Below are positions 17,804 through 25,269 of a stretch of 64,000 bases of DNA, in pieces. The stretch's first letter is position 1, and the number at the start of each line of letters is the position of its first letter. The stretch comes from Pandoraea sp. PE-S2T-3. Lineage in GTDB: Bacteria > Pseudomonadota > Gammaproteobacteria > Burkholderiales > Burkholderiaceae. The notes beneath the pieces are model-generated. The model worked only from the letters and a program-made list of their open reading frames with translations. It made no database searches and was not told the origin of the DNA. A program made the position numbers and the translations under genes. The stretch covers positions 248,001 through 312,000 of the forward strand of contig NZ_NGUQ01000014.1 of the NCBI RefSeq assembly GCF_002179965.1, given 5' to 3'.

Positions 17804-18718
17804 ATGGATTTTCGGCACGTCGACGCCTTTCGGGCGCTGATGCTCACGCGCACGACCACCAAGGCCGCGCAAGTACTCGGCACGTCGCAGTCGGCAGTGA
17901 GCCGGCTGGTGGCCGACCTTGAGCGGCTGACACGGCTCACGCTGTTCGATCGTGCACGGGGCCGGCTGGAGCCGACTGCCGAAGCGTTGGCCTTGTTCGA
18001 AGAGGTCGAGCGGCGCTACGCCGGGCTCGAGAACATCCGCGAGTTCGCGCTGAACCTGCGCAACCCCGATCAGGCCGTGATTCGTGTGGGCTCGGTGGTG
18101 TCGTTCGGGCTGGGCTTCTTCGCCCGCGTGATGGCGGGGTACCGGGCGGTGCATCCGAGTGTGCAGCTTGCGCTGGTCACGGGGGCATCGGATCTGATTC
18201 GCGATCAGGTCGTCACGCGTCAGATCGCGCTCGGGCTGCTCACCGACACCAAGGATGTGGCCGCCACCGACGCGGTGTCGTTCGCCAAGCTCGACGCCAT
18301 TTGCGCGCTGCCGGCCGGTCATGCGCTGGCCCGCAAGAAGGTCATACGGCTCGCCGATCTGAAAGGGCAGCCGATCCTCTCGTACGAGCCCACGGACATG
18401 GTGCGCTGGGGCATGGATCAACTCTTCATCGAGGGCCGCCTGCATGAGCAGGTCGTGGCCACCGCGCGCTACTCCGTGAACATCGGCACGATGGTCAAGG
18501 AGAAGCTAGGCATCGGCCTGCTGCACCCGGTAGCGGCCTACGATTTCCTCGACTCCGATCTCGTGCTGCGACGCTTCGAGCCGTCGATGCCCTTTCATAC
18601 CTTGCGCGTGACGCCCCGCTCGGCGGCACCGAGCGCGCAGATCGACGATCTCGTGCGCGTGATGGAAACCACGCTCGACGATGTGATGCGCGCCGTCGAA
18701 GATCGTATGAAGCGCTGA
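17804..18718 (+). CDS. LysR-type transcriptional regulator of the importer operon
   Basis: A 304-residue LysR protein. The N-terminal winged helix-turn-helix reads TKAAQVLGTSQSAVSRLVADLE (about residues 18-39, written here in part), and the rest is a periplasmic-binding-like effector domain. It follows the amidohydrolase by 66 bp on the same strand, so it is either the last operon gene or has its own promoter. Its likely target is the operon upstream, with the imported compound or its product as effector; this is inference from position. Confidence 0.88.
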   Translation: MDFRHVDAFRALMLTRTTTKAAQVLGTSQSAVSRLVADLERLTRLTLFDRARGRLEPTAEALALFEEVERRYAGLENIREFALNLRNPDQAVIRVGSVVSFGLGFFARVMAGYRAVHPSVQLALVTGASDLIRDQVVTRQIALGLLTDTKDVAATDAVSFAKLDAICALPAGHALARKKVIRLADLKGQPILSYEPTDMVRWGMDQLFIEGRLHEQVVATARYSVNIGTMVKEKLGIGLLHPVAAYDFLDSDLVLRRFEPSMPFHTLRVTPRSAAPSAQIDDLVRVMETTLDDVMRAVEDRMKR

Positions 18719-18743
18719 GCGCGAGGCGCCACGGCAAAGCGCC

Positions 18744-19370
18744 TTATGCCGCATCTTGCGCAAGCGCCTCACGAACCGACGTGCGCTCGCTCACGCGCGC
18801 AAACCATGCGCGCAGGTGGCGGTATTCGCTGAGATCGATGTCGGCGTTGTAGACCGACGTCATCCAGCTCGCCTTGCCCCAGCGCGTAATGGCGAACAGG
18901 TACGCGTCTGCCACCGTGAACGACTCTCCCATGAGATACGCCTTGCCTTCGAGTTGGCGATCGACCCATGCGAATCGCGACGCCAGCTTCGGGCGCGCCG
19001 TCTCCACATACTTGCCTGCGGCCACCGCATACAGCAGCGGAATAAAGCCCTTGTGGATCTCCGCGCTCAGAAAATTGAGCCATTCGAGCAGACGGTATCG
19101 GGCAAGCGTGCCGTGCGCGGGCACCAGACCGGCTTCCGGGCGCTGATCGGCCAGATACTGCGCGATGACCACGCCTTCTCGCAGACACGTCCCGTCATCG
19201 AGTTCCAGCACCGGCACGTAGCCAAGCTCGTTGACGTCGTAGAAGCTGCTGCCATCGTTGAGCAGATGCTTGCGCGCGTCGACGCGAATCACTTCCGCGG
19301 CCAACCCCGTCTCCTGCAAACCGATGCAGATCGCCAGCGAACAACTTCCCGGTGCGTGATACAGCTTCAT
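18744..19370 (-). CDS. Glutathione S-transferase, GstA/beta-like
   Basis: A 208-residue cytosolic GST. The N-terminal thioredoxin-like domain starts MKLYHAPGSCSLA, with the beta-class Cys/Ser active region, and has the glutathione-binding VLELDDG and cis-Pro (YVPVLEL) patterns. The all-helical C-terminal domain contains the N-capping stretch SFTVADAYLF. The start at 19370 is preceded by GGAGAA at good spacing; an ATG at 19421 lacks this. It is divergent from an HxlR regulator, which probably controls it. Confidence 0.9.
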   Translation of the reverse strand: MKLYHAPGSCSLAICIGLQETGLAAEVIRVDARKHLLNDGSSFYDVNELGYVPVLELDDGTCLREGVVIAQYLADQRPEAGLVPAHGTLARYRLLEWLNFLSAEIHKGFIPLLYAVAAGKYVETARPKLASRFAWVDRQLEGKAYLMGESFTVADAYLFAITRWGKASWMTSVYNADIDLSEYRHLRAWFARVSERTSVREALAQDAA

Positions 19371-19458
19371 TGCGTTCTCCTTTTGAACCCTGATAGCGGT
19401 GAGGAAGCGACTATCGCTCACTCGGTATAAAAAGAGAAGAAGGCAAATGTTTGTGATA

Positions 19459-19479
19459 TAGGTACAAAAAATATACCTA
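19459..19479. promoter_or_regulatory. Palindromic operator between GST and hxlR genes
   Basis: TAGGTA (19459-19464) and TACCTA (19474-19479) form a perfect 6-bp dyad with a 9-bp AT-rich spacer, 12 bp before the hxlR start. Dimeric HxlR/DUF24 regulators bind inverted repeats of this size next to their own gene. Confidence 0.6.
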
Positions 19480-19491
19480 CTCAGGTGCCCA

Positions 19492-19830
19492 ATGAAGGAA
19501 AGTGCGACCGGTTGTTCTGTCGAAGAATCGATGCGTTTGCTCGGTGGACGCTGGCGATTGCTGATCGTCTCCTACCTGCTCGACGGGCCGAAGCGATTCA
19601 ATGATTTGCGGCGCGACGTGCCGGGTATTTCACAGCGCATGCTCACGCTCGATCTGCGTGCGTTGGAAGACGCCGGATTGGTCAAGCGAACCGTGTTCGC
19701 CGAGGTGCCTGTCAGAGTTCAGTACGAACTCACCGAAGACGGTGAGCGCCTGCGCCCCGTGGTCGCCGTGATGCAGGAATTCGGCCTCTGGCTCAAGGCG
19801 CGTCCGGCGGCGGCTGACGACGCACAGTGA
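19492..19830 (+). CDS. HxlR (DUF24) family transcriptional regulator
   Basis: A 112-residue winged-helix protein covering the whole HxlR domain. It shows the typical start GCSVEESMRLLGGRWRLLIV, the block GPKRFNDLRRDVPGISQRML and the wing region VRVQYELTEDGERL. Cys8, just ahead of the HTH, is at the place where many family members carry a redox or electrophile-sensing cysteine. With the divergent GST this suggests a quinone/electrophile stress module; the sensing role is inference. Confidence 0.9.
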   Translation: MKESATGCSVEESMRLLGGRWRLLIVSYLLDGPKRFNDLRRDVPGISQRMLTLDLRALEDAGLVKRTVFAEVPVRVQYELTEDGERLRPVVAVMQEFGLWLKARPAAADDAQ

Positions 19831-19839
19831 GGTCAGCGT

Positions 19840-20721
19840 CTACAGCATCCGGTCGCACATGAAGTCCACGAACACGCGCAGCTTGGGCGAGAGATGACGG
19901 CTCGACGGCCACAGCATCCAGAACTGACCGGGATTCTCCAGATAGTCACCGAGAAAAACCTGAAGCTCGCCTGCGGCAAGCGCGTCACGCGCGAGAAAGT
20001 CGGGCATGTACGAGATGCCGAGCCCGTGCGTGGTCGCACTCAGCAATGCCTCCATGTTGTTGCACGTGAGCCCGGTAGGCAGCTTGGGCTCGCGCGTGAC
20101 ATCAGCAACGAACGCCCACGGCTGCAACTTCCCCGAGGTCGGAAAGCGAAAGCGGATGCACGTGTGGGTTTCGAGATCGTTCGGTGTTTGCGGCGTGCCG
20201 TGCTTGGCAAGATAGGCGGGCGAAGCGCACAGCACGAAGCGAAACGGCCCCGCGCGACGCGACATCAGCGTGGAGTCCGGTAGATCGCCGCTGCGAATGA
20301 CGACGTCCAGCCCGCTTTTGATCAGATCGACGATGCGGTCGTCAAAATCCAGATCGAGCTCGATCTCCGGGTATTTTGCGGCGAACGCGGGTAACAACGG
20401 CATGACGAATCGATAGGCCGTCACCGGCAGCCCGATGCGCAACTTGCCGCGTGGCGTCTGCGATACCTGCGAGAGCATGGCGCGCGCATCGGCCAGTTCA
20501 TCGAGCACGCGCCGGCAGCGTTCGTAGTACATCTGGCCAGCTTCGGTCAGATTCACCCGCCGCGTGCTGCGCTGAAAGAGCCGTACGCCAAGCGTCGCTT
20601 CCAGCCGCGCAATCTGCTTGCCGACTGCGGAAGCCGACACCCCGGTCGCCTGCCCCGCCGCCACGAAACTCAACGTTTCTGCCGCTCGCACGAACGCGGT
20701 GATTTCCGCCAGATTGTCCAT
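19840..20721 (-). CDS. LysR-type regulator, CrgA/PecT-like group
   Basis: A 293-residue LysR protein with the DNA-binding region SFVAAGQATGVSASAVGKQI and an effector domain that ends in the short CDRML tail. I start it at 20721 (MDNLAEITAFV) because GGAGG lies 8 nt upstream; the ATG two codons earlier at 20727 has only about 2 nt spacing. It is divergent from an MFS efflux pump that it probably regulates. Its 3' end converges with hxlR at a distance of 9 bp. Confidence 0.9.
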   Translation of the reverse strand: MDNLAEITAFVRAAETLSFVAAGQATGVSASAVGKQIARLEATLGVRLFQRSTRRVNLTEAGQMYYERCRRVLDELADARAMLSQVSQTPRGKLRIGLPVTAYRFVMPLLPAFAAKYPEIELDLDFDDRIVDLIKSGLDVVIRSGDLPDSTLMSRRAGPFRFVLCASPAYLAKHGTPQTPNDLETHTCIRFRFPTSGKLQPWAFVADVTREPKLPTGLTCNNMEALLSATTHGLGISYMPDFLARDALAAGELQVFLGDYLENPGQFWMLWPSSRHLSPKLRVFVDFMCDRML

Positions 20722-20794
20722 CCTCATGCCCTCCAGTTCGGATTGCGGCGCATCGCCCGCGACCAGTCGACGCTAGCGCCATCCATCGACGCGT

Positions 20795-20816
20795 ATTGCA
20801 GAATATTATTCCTTAA
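20795..20816. promoter_or_regulatory. Candidate LysR operator between lysR and MFS genes
   Basis: GAATATTATTC (20801-20811) is a perfect 11-bp palindrome flanked by ATT and AAT at the outer positions. It stands out in an AT-rich pocket about 75 bp before the lysR start and 115 bp before the MFS start. No other feature is evident in the 20722-20927 gap. Confidence 0.4.
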
Positions 20817-20927
20817 TCTACGAACCCTCCGCCTGTTTATCCCGCATTCACGATTTTTTAGCATGTATGGGCTGGTCCCCCTCTGCGTTTCGATGCGCGT
20901 CAGCGCGTCATCTTCAGGACTCTCTTC

Positions 20928-22517
20928 ATGTCGCTCACCACTTCCCAGCCTTGGCCGCCCGCTGACGCGTCATTGCGCCGCCGGCTGCTGGGCTTGTTCT
21001 CCGTTTGTCTGGCCGCGTTGTTGCTGCCGATGAGCTTCTCCGGTGGTGCCGTCGCCACCCCGGCCATCGGCGCCGCATTGCACGGCAGTGCTTTGGAGAT
21101 GCGCTGGATTACCAGCGCGTTCATGCTGGCCTTCGGCGGGTGCCTGATGGCCGCTGGCGCGTGCGCCGACGCCTTCGGGCGCAAACGCGTCTTTCTGCTG
21201 GGTGTGGGATGTTTGCTGCTCACTTCGCTGGCCCTCGCGCTGTCGCATTCGGCGCTTGCCGTCGACTGGCTGCGGGCATTGCAGGGCGTCGCAGCCGCTG
21301 CCACGCTCGCGGGCGGTGGCGCGTCACTGGCGCAAGACTTCGACGGACATGCCCGGGCGCGCGCCTACGGTTTGCTGGGCACGACCTTCGGCGTGGGGCT
21401 GGCGTTCGGCCCGGTGCTCGCCGGGGTGCTCATCGCGCGCTTCGGCTGGCGGGGCGTGTTTGCCGCTACCGCGGTAATCGCCGCGTTCGCGCTGTGCATC
21501 GGCGCACGCTGCATGCGCGAGTCACGCGATCCGGCCGCCGCCGGGCTCGACTGGCCCGGCACGTTGTCCTTCACCGGCGCGCTCGCGTGCTTCACGTACG
21601 GCGTGATTCAAGCACCCGCCATCGGCGCGACGGCACCGGAGGTCATTGGCTCGCTCGTATTCGCGCTGGCGCTGACCATCGCGTTTGTCGTCATCGAGCG
21701 GCGTGTCACGCATCCGATGCTGGACCTGACGCTGTTTCGCTACGTGCGCTTCATCGGTGTGCAGATGCTGCCCGTCGCGACGTGCTGCTGTTACATCGTG
21801 CTGCTCGTGTTGTTGCCGTTGCGCTTTATCGGCGTGCATGGCGACAGCGAGATCGTGGCCGGGCTGCGCATGATGGCCATGTCGCTGCCGATGCTCGTCG
21901 TGCCGTTCATCGCAACGCAACTGGCGCGGCGCATTCCGGCGGGCGTGTTGTGCAGTTCGGGATTGGTACTGGCGGCCGTGGGGTTGGTGTGGCTCGCGCG
22001 CACCGCAGGCGCACCGGGCACGTTGCACAGCGGTGTGCTGAATCCGGCGTTGTGGCCGATGCTGCTGATTGGCGCGGGCAGCGCGGTGCCGTGGGGACTG
22101 ATGGACGGGTTGTCGGTGAGCGTGGTGCCGACCGAGCGCGCAGGCATGGCGATGGGTATCTTCAATACGACGCGCGTCGCAAGCGAAGGCGTCGCGCTGG
22201 CGATCGTCGGGGCGGTGCTGATTGCGCTGATCGGCACGCATTTGCCTGATCTGCACGGCGCGGTGGCGCCCGACGTGGCACGTGAAGCCGTCAACCGGCT
22301 AGTAGCAGGCGACATGCGTGGCGCGATGGCCAGCGTTCCGGCATGGGGCGAAGCGGCGTTGCGCGATGCCTACGAACAGGCTTTTGCGACGCTGCTTGAC
22401 CGGCTCGCCATCGTCACCCTGCTGTGCGCGACGGTCGTGTTTGCGTGTCTGGGCGGCAAACGCCGCGCGGGCGCCGCTGATCTGGGCGAACCGTCGACGG
22501 ACATGAGCCCACGCTGA
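20928..22517 (+). CDS. MFS transporter, EmrB/QacA (DHA2, 14-TM) type
   Basis: A 529-residue major facilitator protein with about 14 hydrophobic segments. The motif A loop reads CADAFGRKRVFLLG (about residue 83), and motif C is in the fifth segment (GVGLAFGPVLAG). This group exports drugs and toxic organics by proton antiport. It has no adjacent emrA-like fusion protein. The divergent LysR is its probable regulator. A strong terminator follows. Confidence 0.88.
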   Translation: MSLTTSQPWPPADASLRRRLLGLFSVCLAALLLPMSFSGGAVATPAIGAALHGSALEMRWITSAFMLAFGGCLMAAGACADAFGRKRVFLLGVGCLLLTSLALALSHSALAVDWLRALQGVAAAATLAGGGASLAQDFDGHARARAYGLLGTTFGVGLAFGPVLAGVLIARFGWRGVFAATAVIAAFALCIGARCMRESRDPAAAGLDWPGTLSFTGALACFTYGVIQAPAIGATAPEVIGSLVFALALTIAFVVIERRVTHPMLDLTLFRYVRFIGVQMLPVATCCCYIVLLVLLPLRFIGVHGDSEIVAGLRMMAMSLPMLVVPFIATQLARRIPAGVLCSSGLVLAAVGLVWLARTAGAPGTLHSGVLNPALWPMLLIGAGSAVPWGLMDGLSVSVVPTERAGMAMGIFNTTRVASEGVALAIVGAVLIALIGTHLPDLHGAVAPDVAREAVNRLVAGDMRGAMASVPAWGEAALRDAYEQAFATLLDRLAIVTLLCATVVFACLGGKRRAGAADLGEPSTDMSPR

Positions 22518-22552
22518 CGCGCACGCCACGGCTACAAAGCTGTAAAAAAAAG

Positions 22553-22584
22553 AAAGCCCGCCGAGGAGATCCCCGGCGGGCTTT
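22553..22584. terminator. Bidirectional terminator between MFS gene and purM
   Basis: An 11-bp stem (AAAGCCCGCCG at 22553-22563 with CGGCGGGCTTT at 22574-22584) and a 10-nt loop. There is an A-rich flank on the left and TTTTC on the right, serving the convergent MFS and purM genes. Confidence 0.88.
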
Positions 22585-22643
22585 TCTTGCATTCCTTGCC
22601 GGGAGGGCGGGCCCTCCCCGGTGTCTTGCGAGACGATCGAAAC

Positions 22644-23690
22644 TTACGAAACGATCGTCTGCGCTTCACCTTCGCGGCGCTCGCGGACCGTGCCCAGACG
22701 GTAGACTGTCTCGCCCGAGGCTTCGAGGTGCTTGACCGCAGCGTCGGCATCCGCCGCCGAGACGATCACGGCCATGCCGATACCGCAGTTGAACACGCGG
22801 TGCATTTCAGCGTCGGCGACCTTGCCGTGTTCTTGCAGCCACTGGAACAGCGGCGGCAGCGTCCACGCGTCCTTCGACAGGTCGGCGGTCAGGTTGTCGG
22901 CCAGCACGCGCGGAATGTTTTCCACGATGCCGCCACCCGTGATGTGGGCCATGCCCTTGACCGGCAGCGTTTCCATCAGCGCCAGCAGCGGCTTGACGTA
23001 AATGCGCGTCGGAGCCATCAGCACGTCGCGCAGCGGTTGGCCGTGGAAGTCGGCGTCCAGATCCGGCTTGGCCACTTCGATGATCTTGCGCACCAGCGAA
23101 TAACCGTTCGAATGCGCACCCGACGAGGCCAGACCCAGCACCACGTCGCCCGGGGCGATGGTCGTGCCGTTGATGATCTTGCTCTTTTCCACCGCACCGA
23201 CCGCAAAACCGGCCAGATCGTACTCGCCGTCCGGGTACATGCTCGGCATTTCCGCCGTTTCGCCGCCGATCAGGGCGCAACCGGCCAGTTCGCAGCCTTG
23301 GGCAATGCCCTTGACCACGGTTGCGGCCGTGGCCACGTCTAGCTTGCCGCAGGCGAAGTAGTCGAGGAAGAACAGCGGCTCGGCGCCTTGCACCAGAATG
23401 TCGTTCACGCTCATCGCGACCAGATCCTGGCCCACGGTGTCGTGCTTGTTCAGGGTGAAGGCAAGCTTGAGCTTGGTGCCGACCCCGTCGGTGCCCGAAA
23501 CGAGTACCGGCTCCTTATAGCGCTTGGGCACTTCGAAGAGCGCGCCGAAGCCGCCAATGCCACCCAGCACGCCGTCGCGCAGGGTTTTCTTCGCAAACGG
23601 CTTGATCGCTTCGACCAGCGCATCGCCTGCTTCGATATCGACGCCGGCGTCGCGATAGGAAAGTCCGGAAGTTTCGTTAGGGTGTGACAT
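22644..23690 (-). CDS. purM: Phosphoribosylformylglycinamidine cyclo-ligase PurM
   Basis: PurM makes aminoimidazole ribonucleotide (AIR) from FGAM and ATP in purine synthesis. The 348-residue protein has the usual dimer fold and landmarks: [12 protein letters not shown] at the N-terminus, [13 protein letters not shown] (ATP/Mg loop), [11 protein letters not shown], and the C-terminal [14 protein letters not shown]. The gene is divergent from hda. The two promoters seem to share one palindrome at 23712-23730. Confidence 0.97.
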   Translation of the reverse strand: MSHPNETSGLSYRDAGVDIEAGDALVEAIKPFAKKTLRDGVLGGIGGFGALFEVPKRYKEPVLVSGTDGVGTKLKLAFTLNKHDTVGQDLVAMSVNDILVQGAEPLFFLDYFACGKLDVATAATVVKGIAQGCELAGCALIGGETAEMPSMYPDGEYDLAGFAVGAVEKSKIINGTTIAPGDVVLGLASSGAHSNGYSLVRKIIEVAKPDLDADFHGQPLRDVLMAPTRIYVKPLLALMETLPVKGMAHITGGGIVENIPRVLADNLTADLSKDAWTLPPLFQWLQEHGKVADAEMHRVFNCGIGMAVIVSAADADAAVKHLEASGETVYRLGTVRERREGEAQTIVS

Positions 23691-23711
23691 GACGGGAATG
23701 CATCAAGGTTC

Positions 23712-23730
23712 GGTAAAATGCGATTTTACC
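23712..23730. promoter_or_regulatory. Shared palindromic -10 region for purM and hda
   Basis: GGTAAAAT-GCG-ATTTTACC is a perfect 8-bp inverted repeat with a 3-nt centre. It provides a TAAAAT -10-like hexamer on each strand. It may be two back-to-back promoters, an operator, or both. Confidence 0.5.
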
Positions 23731-23837
23731 CGATGCGCGGCCCCTGCTGGCACGCAAACGGGATATCGGACGCCGGCCCAGTGCCGGCGTGCCCTGCAAA
23801 CCGTATGGCGCCGGCCTTCCGCCGGCTTTCTTCGTTC

Positions 23838-24548
23838 GTGATCCAGCAACTGTTTCTCGACCTCGGCACACCGCCGCCCGCCACGTTCGACAATTTCATT
23901 GTCGGGCCCAATCGCGAGGTGGCGCAGACGCTTGCCGGTTTGCCTGCCGATTTGTCGGCCGGCACCGCACGCGACCGCGGCATCTACCTTTGGGGGAGCG
24001 CGGGGTCCGGGCGCACCCATCTGATGGAAGCGCTGGTTCATGCCGTGGGCCCGGGCGCGCGCTATCTGCGCCCCAACAGCCCGCTGGCCGCCTTCATGTT
24101 CGATGAATCGAGCACCGTCTACTGTGTGGACGACTGCGACAACCTCTCGCCGAACCAGCAGATCGCCGCCTTCAACCTGTTCAACGAAACCCGCGCCCGG
24201 CCGCACTGCGCCTTTGTCGCCGCCGGGTCACAGCCCCCGGTTGACATGCCGCTGCGCGAAGATTTGCGTACGCGACTGGGCTGGGGTCTGGTTTTTCATA
24301 TTGTGGGTCTCGACGACGACGGCAAGAAACAGGCGCTGCAAAATGCCGCCCGCGAGCGCGGCCTGCAACTGGCGGCCGACGTGCCGGCCTATCTGCTGAC
24401 CCACTTCCAGCGCGACATGTCGAGCCTGATGGCCCTGCTCGACCGGCTGGACCGTTTTTCCATGGAGCAGAAGCGGGCCGTGACCCTGCCGCTGCTGCGC
24501 CAGATGTTGACTCACGCCGATCCCGCTGCCCCCGACGGCAAACACTGA
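23838..24548 (+). CDS. hda: DnaA regulatory inactivator Hda (GTG start)
   Basis: Hda binds the sliding clamp and stimulates hydrolysis of DnaA-ATP after initiation. From GTG 23838 the product is 236 residues and begins with the clamp-binding motif IQQLFLDL, which must be at the very N-terminus in this family. The AAA+ core shows the modified Walker A WGSAGSGRTHL and sensor regions. Upstream in-frame ATGs (23718, 23733, 23805) would add up to 40 unconserved residues. None has a clear Shine-Dalgarno and neither does the GTG, so the start is fixed only by homology. Confidence 0.9.
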   Translation: MIQQLFLDLGTPPPATFDNFIVGPNREVAQTLAGLPADLSAGTARDRGIYLWGSAGSGRTHLMEALVHAVGPGARYLRPNSPLAAFMFDESSTVYCVDDCDNLSPNQQIAAFNLFNETRARPHCAFVAAGSQPPVDMPLREDLRTRLGWGLVFHIVGLDDDGKKQALQNAARERGLQLAADVPAYLLTHFQRDMSSLMALLDRLDRFSMEQKRAVTLPLLRQMLTHADPAAPDGKH

Positions 24549-24575
24549 CTGGCACTGAGTGCTGTCCGCTTCAGG

Positions 24576-24581
24576 TAAAAT
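24576..24581 (+). promoter_or_regulatory. -10 box (TAAAAT) directly before the HAD phosphatase gene
   Basis: TAAAAT ends 7 nt before ATG 24589, in the 40-bp gap after hda. This suggests an internal, possibly leaderless promoter for the HAD-pcnB-folK-dgk-panB chain. No clear -35 is seen. Confidence 0.45.
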
Positions 24582-24588
24582 TCGCGCA

Positions 24589-25269
24589 ATGACCAATTTA
24601 GCTCTCTTCGATCTCGACCACACCCTGCTGCCTACGGACAGCGACAAGGAGTGGGGCCGCTTCCTCGTGCGCCAGGGCGCCGTCGACCGCGACACGTACG
24701 CGCAGGCCAATGAGGCCTTCTACCAGGACTACCGTGCAGGCCGGCTCGATATGCCGGCCTATCTGCGTTTCTGCCTCGCGCCGCTCGCCCGCTACCCGCG
24801 CGATCAGCTTGACGCCTGGCACGCGCAGTACATGGAAGAGTCGATCCTGCCGCACGTGCGCCCCGAAGCGCTCGAATTGCTCGACATTCACCGCAAGGCC
24901 GGCGATCTGTGCGCCATCGTGACCGCGACCAACACGTTCGTCACGCGCCCGATCGCCAACGCCTTCGGCATCGATCACCTGATCGGCACTGAACCGCAAA
25001 CCGTCGGCGACGACCCGCAGGCCCGTTACACCGGTGCCTACGTCGGTACGCCGAGCTTCCGCGAGGGCAAGATCACCCGCACCGAAGCCTGGCTCGCGAG
25101 CCTGGGCAAGACGTGGAGTGACTTCGACCACGCATTCTTCTATAGCGATTCTGCCAACGACGTCCCCCTGATGGAGAAAGTGAACCATCCGGTGGCGACC
25201 AATCCCGATGAAGCTCTGCGCGAAATCGCGCTGGCGCGTCGCTGGCCCATTCTCGAGTTGTTCCAGTGA
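24589..25269 (+). CDS. HAD superfamily phosphatase (SerB-like, subfamily IB)
   Basis: A 226-residue HAD hydrolase. Motif I is FDLDHTLLPTDSD (residues 7-19), motif II the Thr of IVTATNT, and motif III/IV GKITRTE ... FFYSDSANDVPLM. The alpha-helical cap between motifs I and II is typical of subfamily IB (phosphoserine or histidinol-phosphate phosphatases). The substrate is not determined. ATG 24589 is preferred to 24559 because of the promoter box between them. The stop overlaps the pcnB GTG start. Confidence 0.87.
   Translation: MTNLALFDLDHTLLPTDSDKEWGRFLVRQGAVDRDTYAQANEAFYQDYRAGRLDMPAYLRFCLAPLARYPRDQLDAWHAQYMEESILPHVRPEALELLDIHRKAGDLCAIVTATNTFVTRPIANAFGIDHLIGTEPQTVGDDPQARYTGAYVGTPSFREGKITRTEAWLASLGKTWSDFDHAFFYSDSANDVPLMEKVNHPVATNPDEALREIALARRWPILELFQ

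Noticed and set aside
24549-24575. GCACT-GAGTGC element that recalls half of a CIRCE site
   Set aside because: CIRCE needs TTAGCACTC and GAGTGCTAA separated by 9 bp; here the halves abut and the outer bases do not match.
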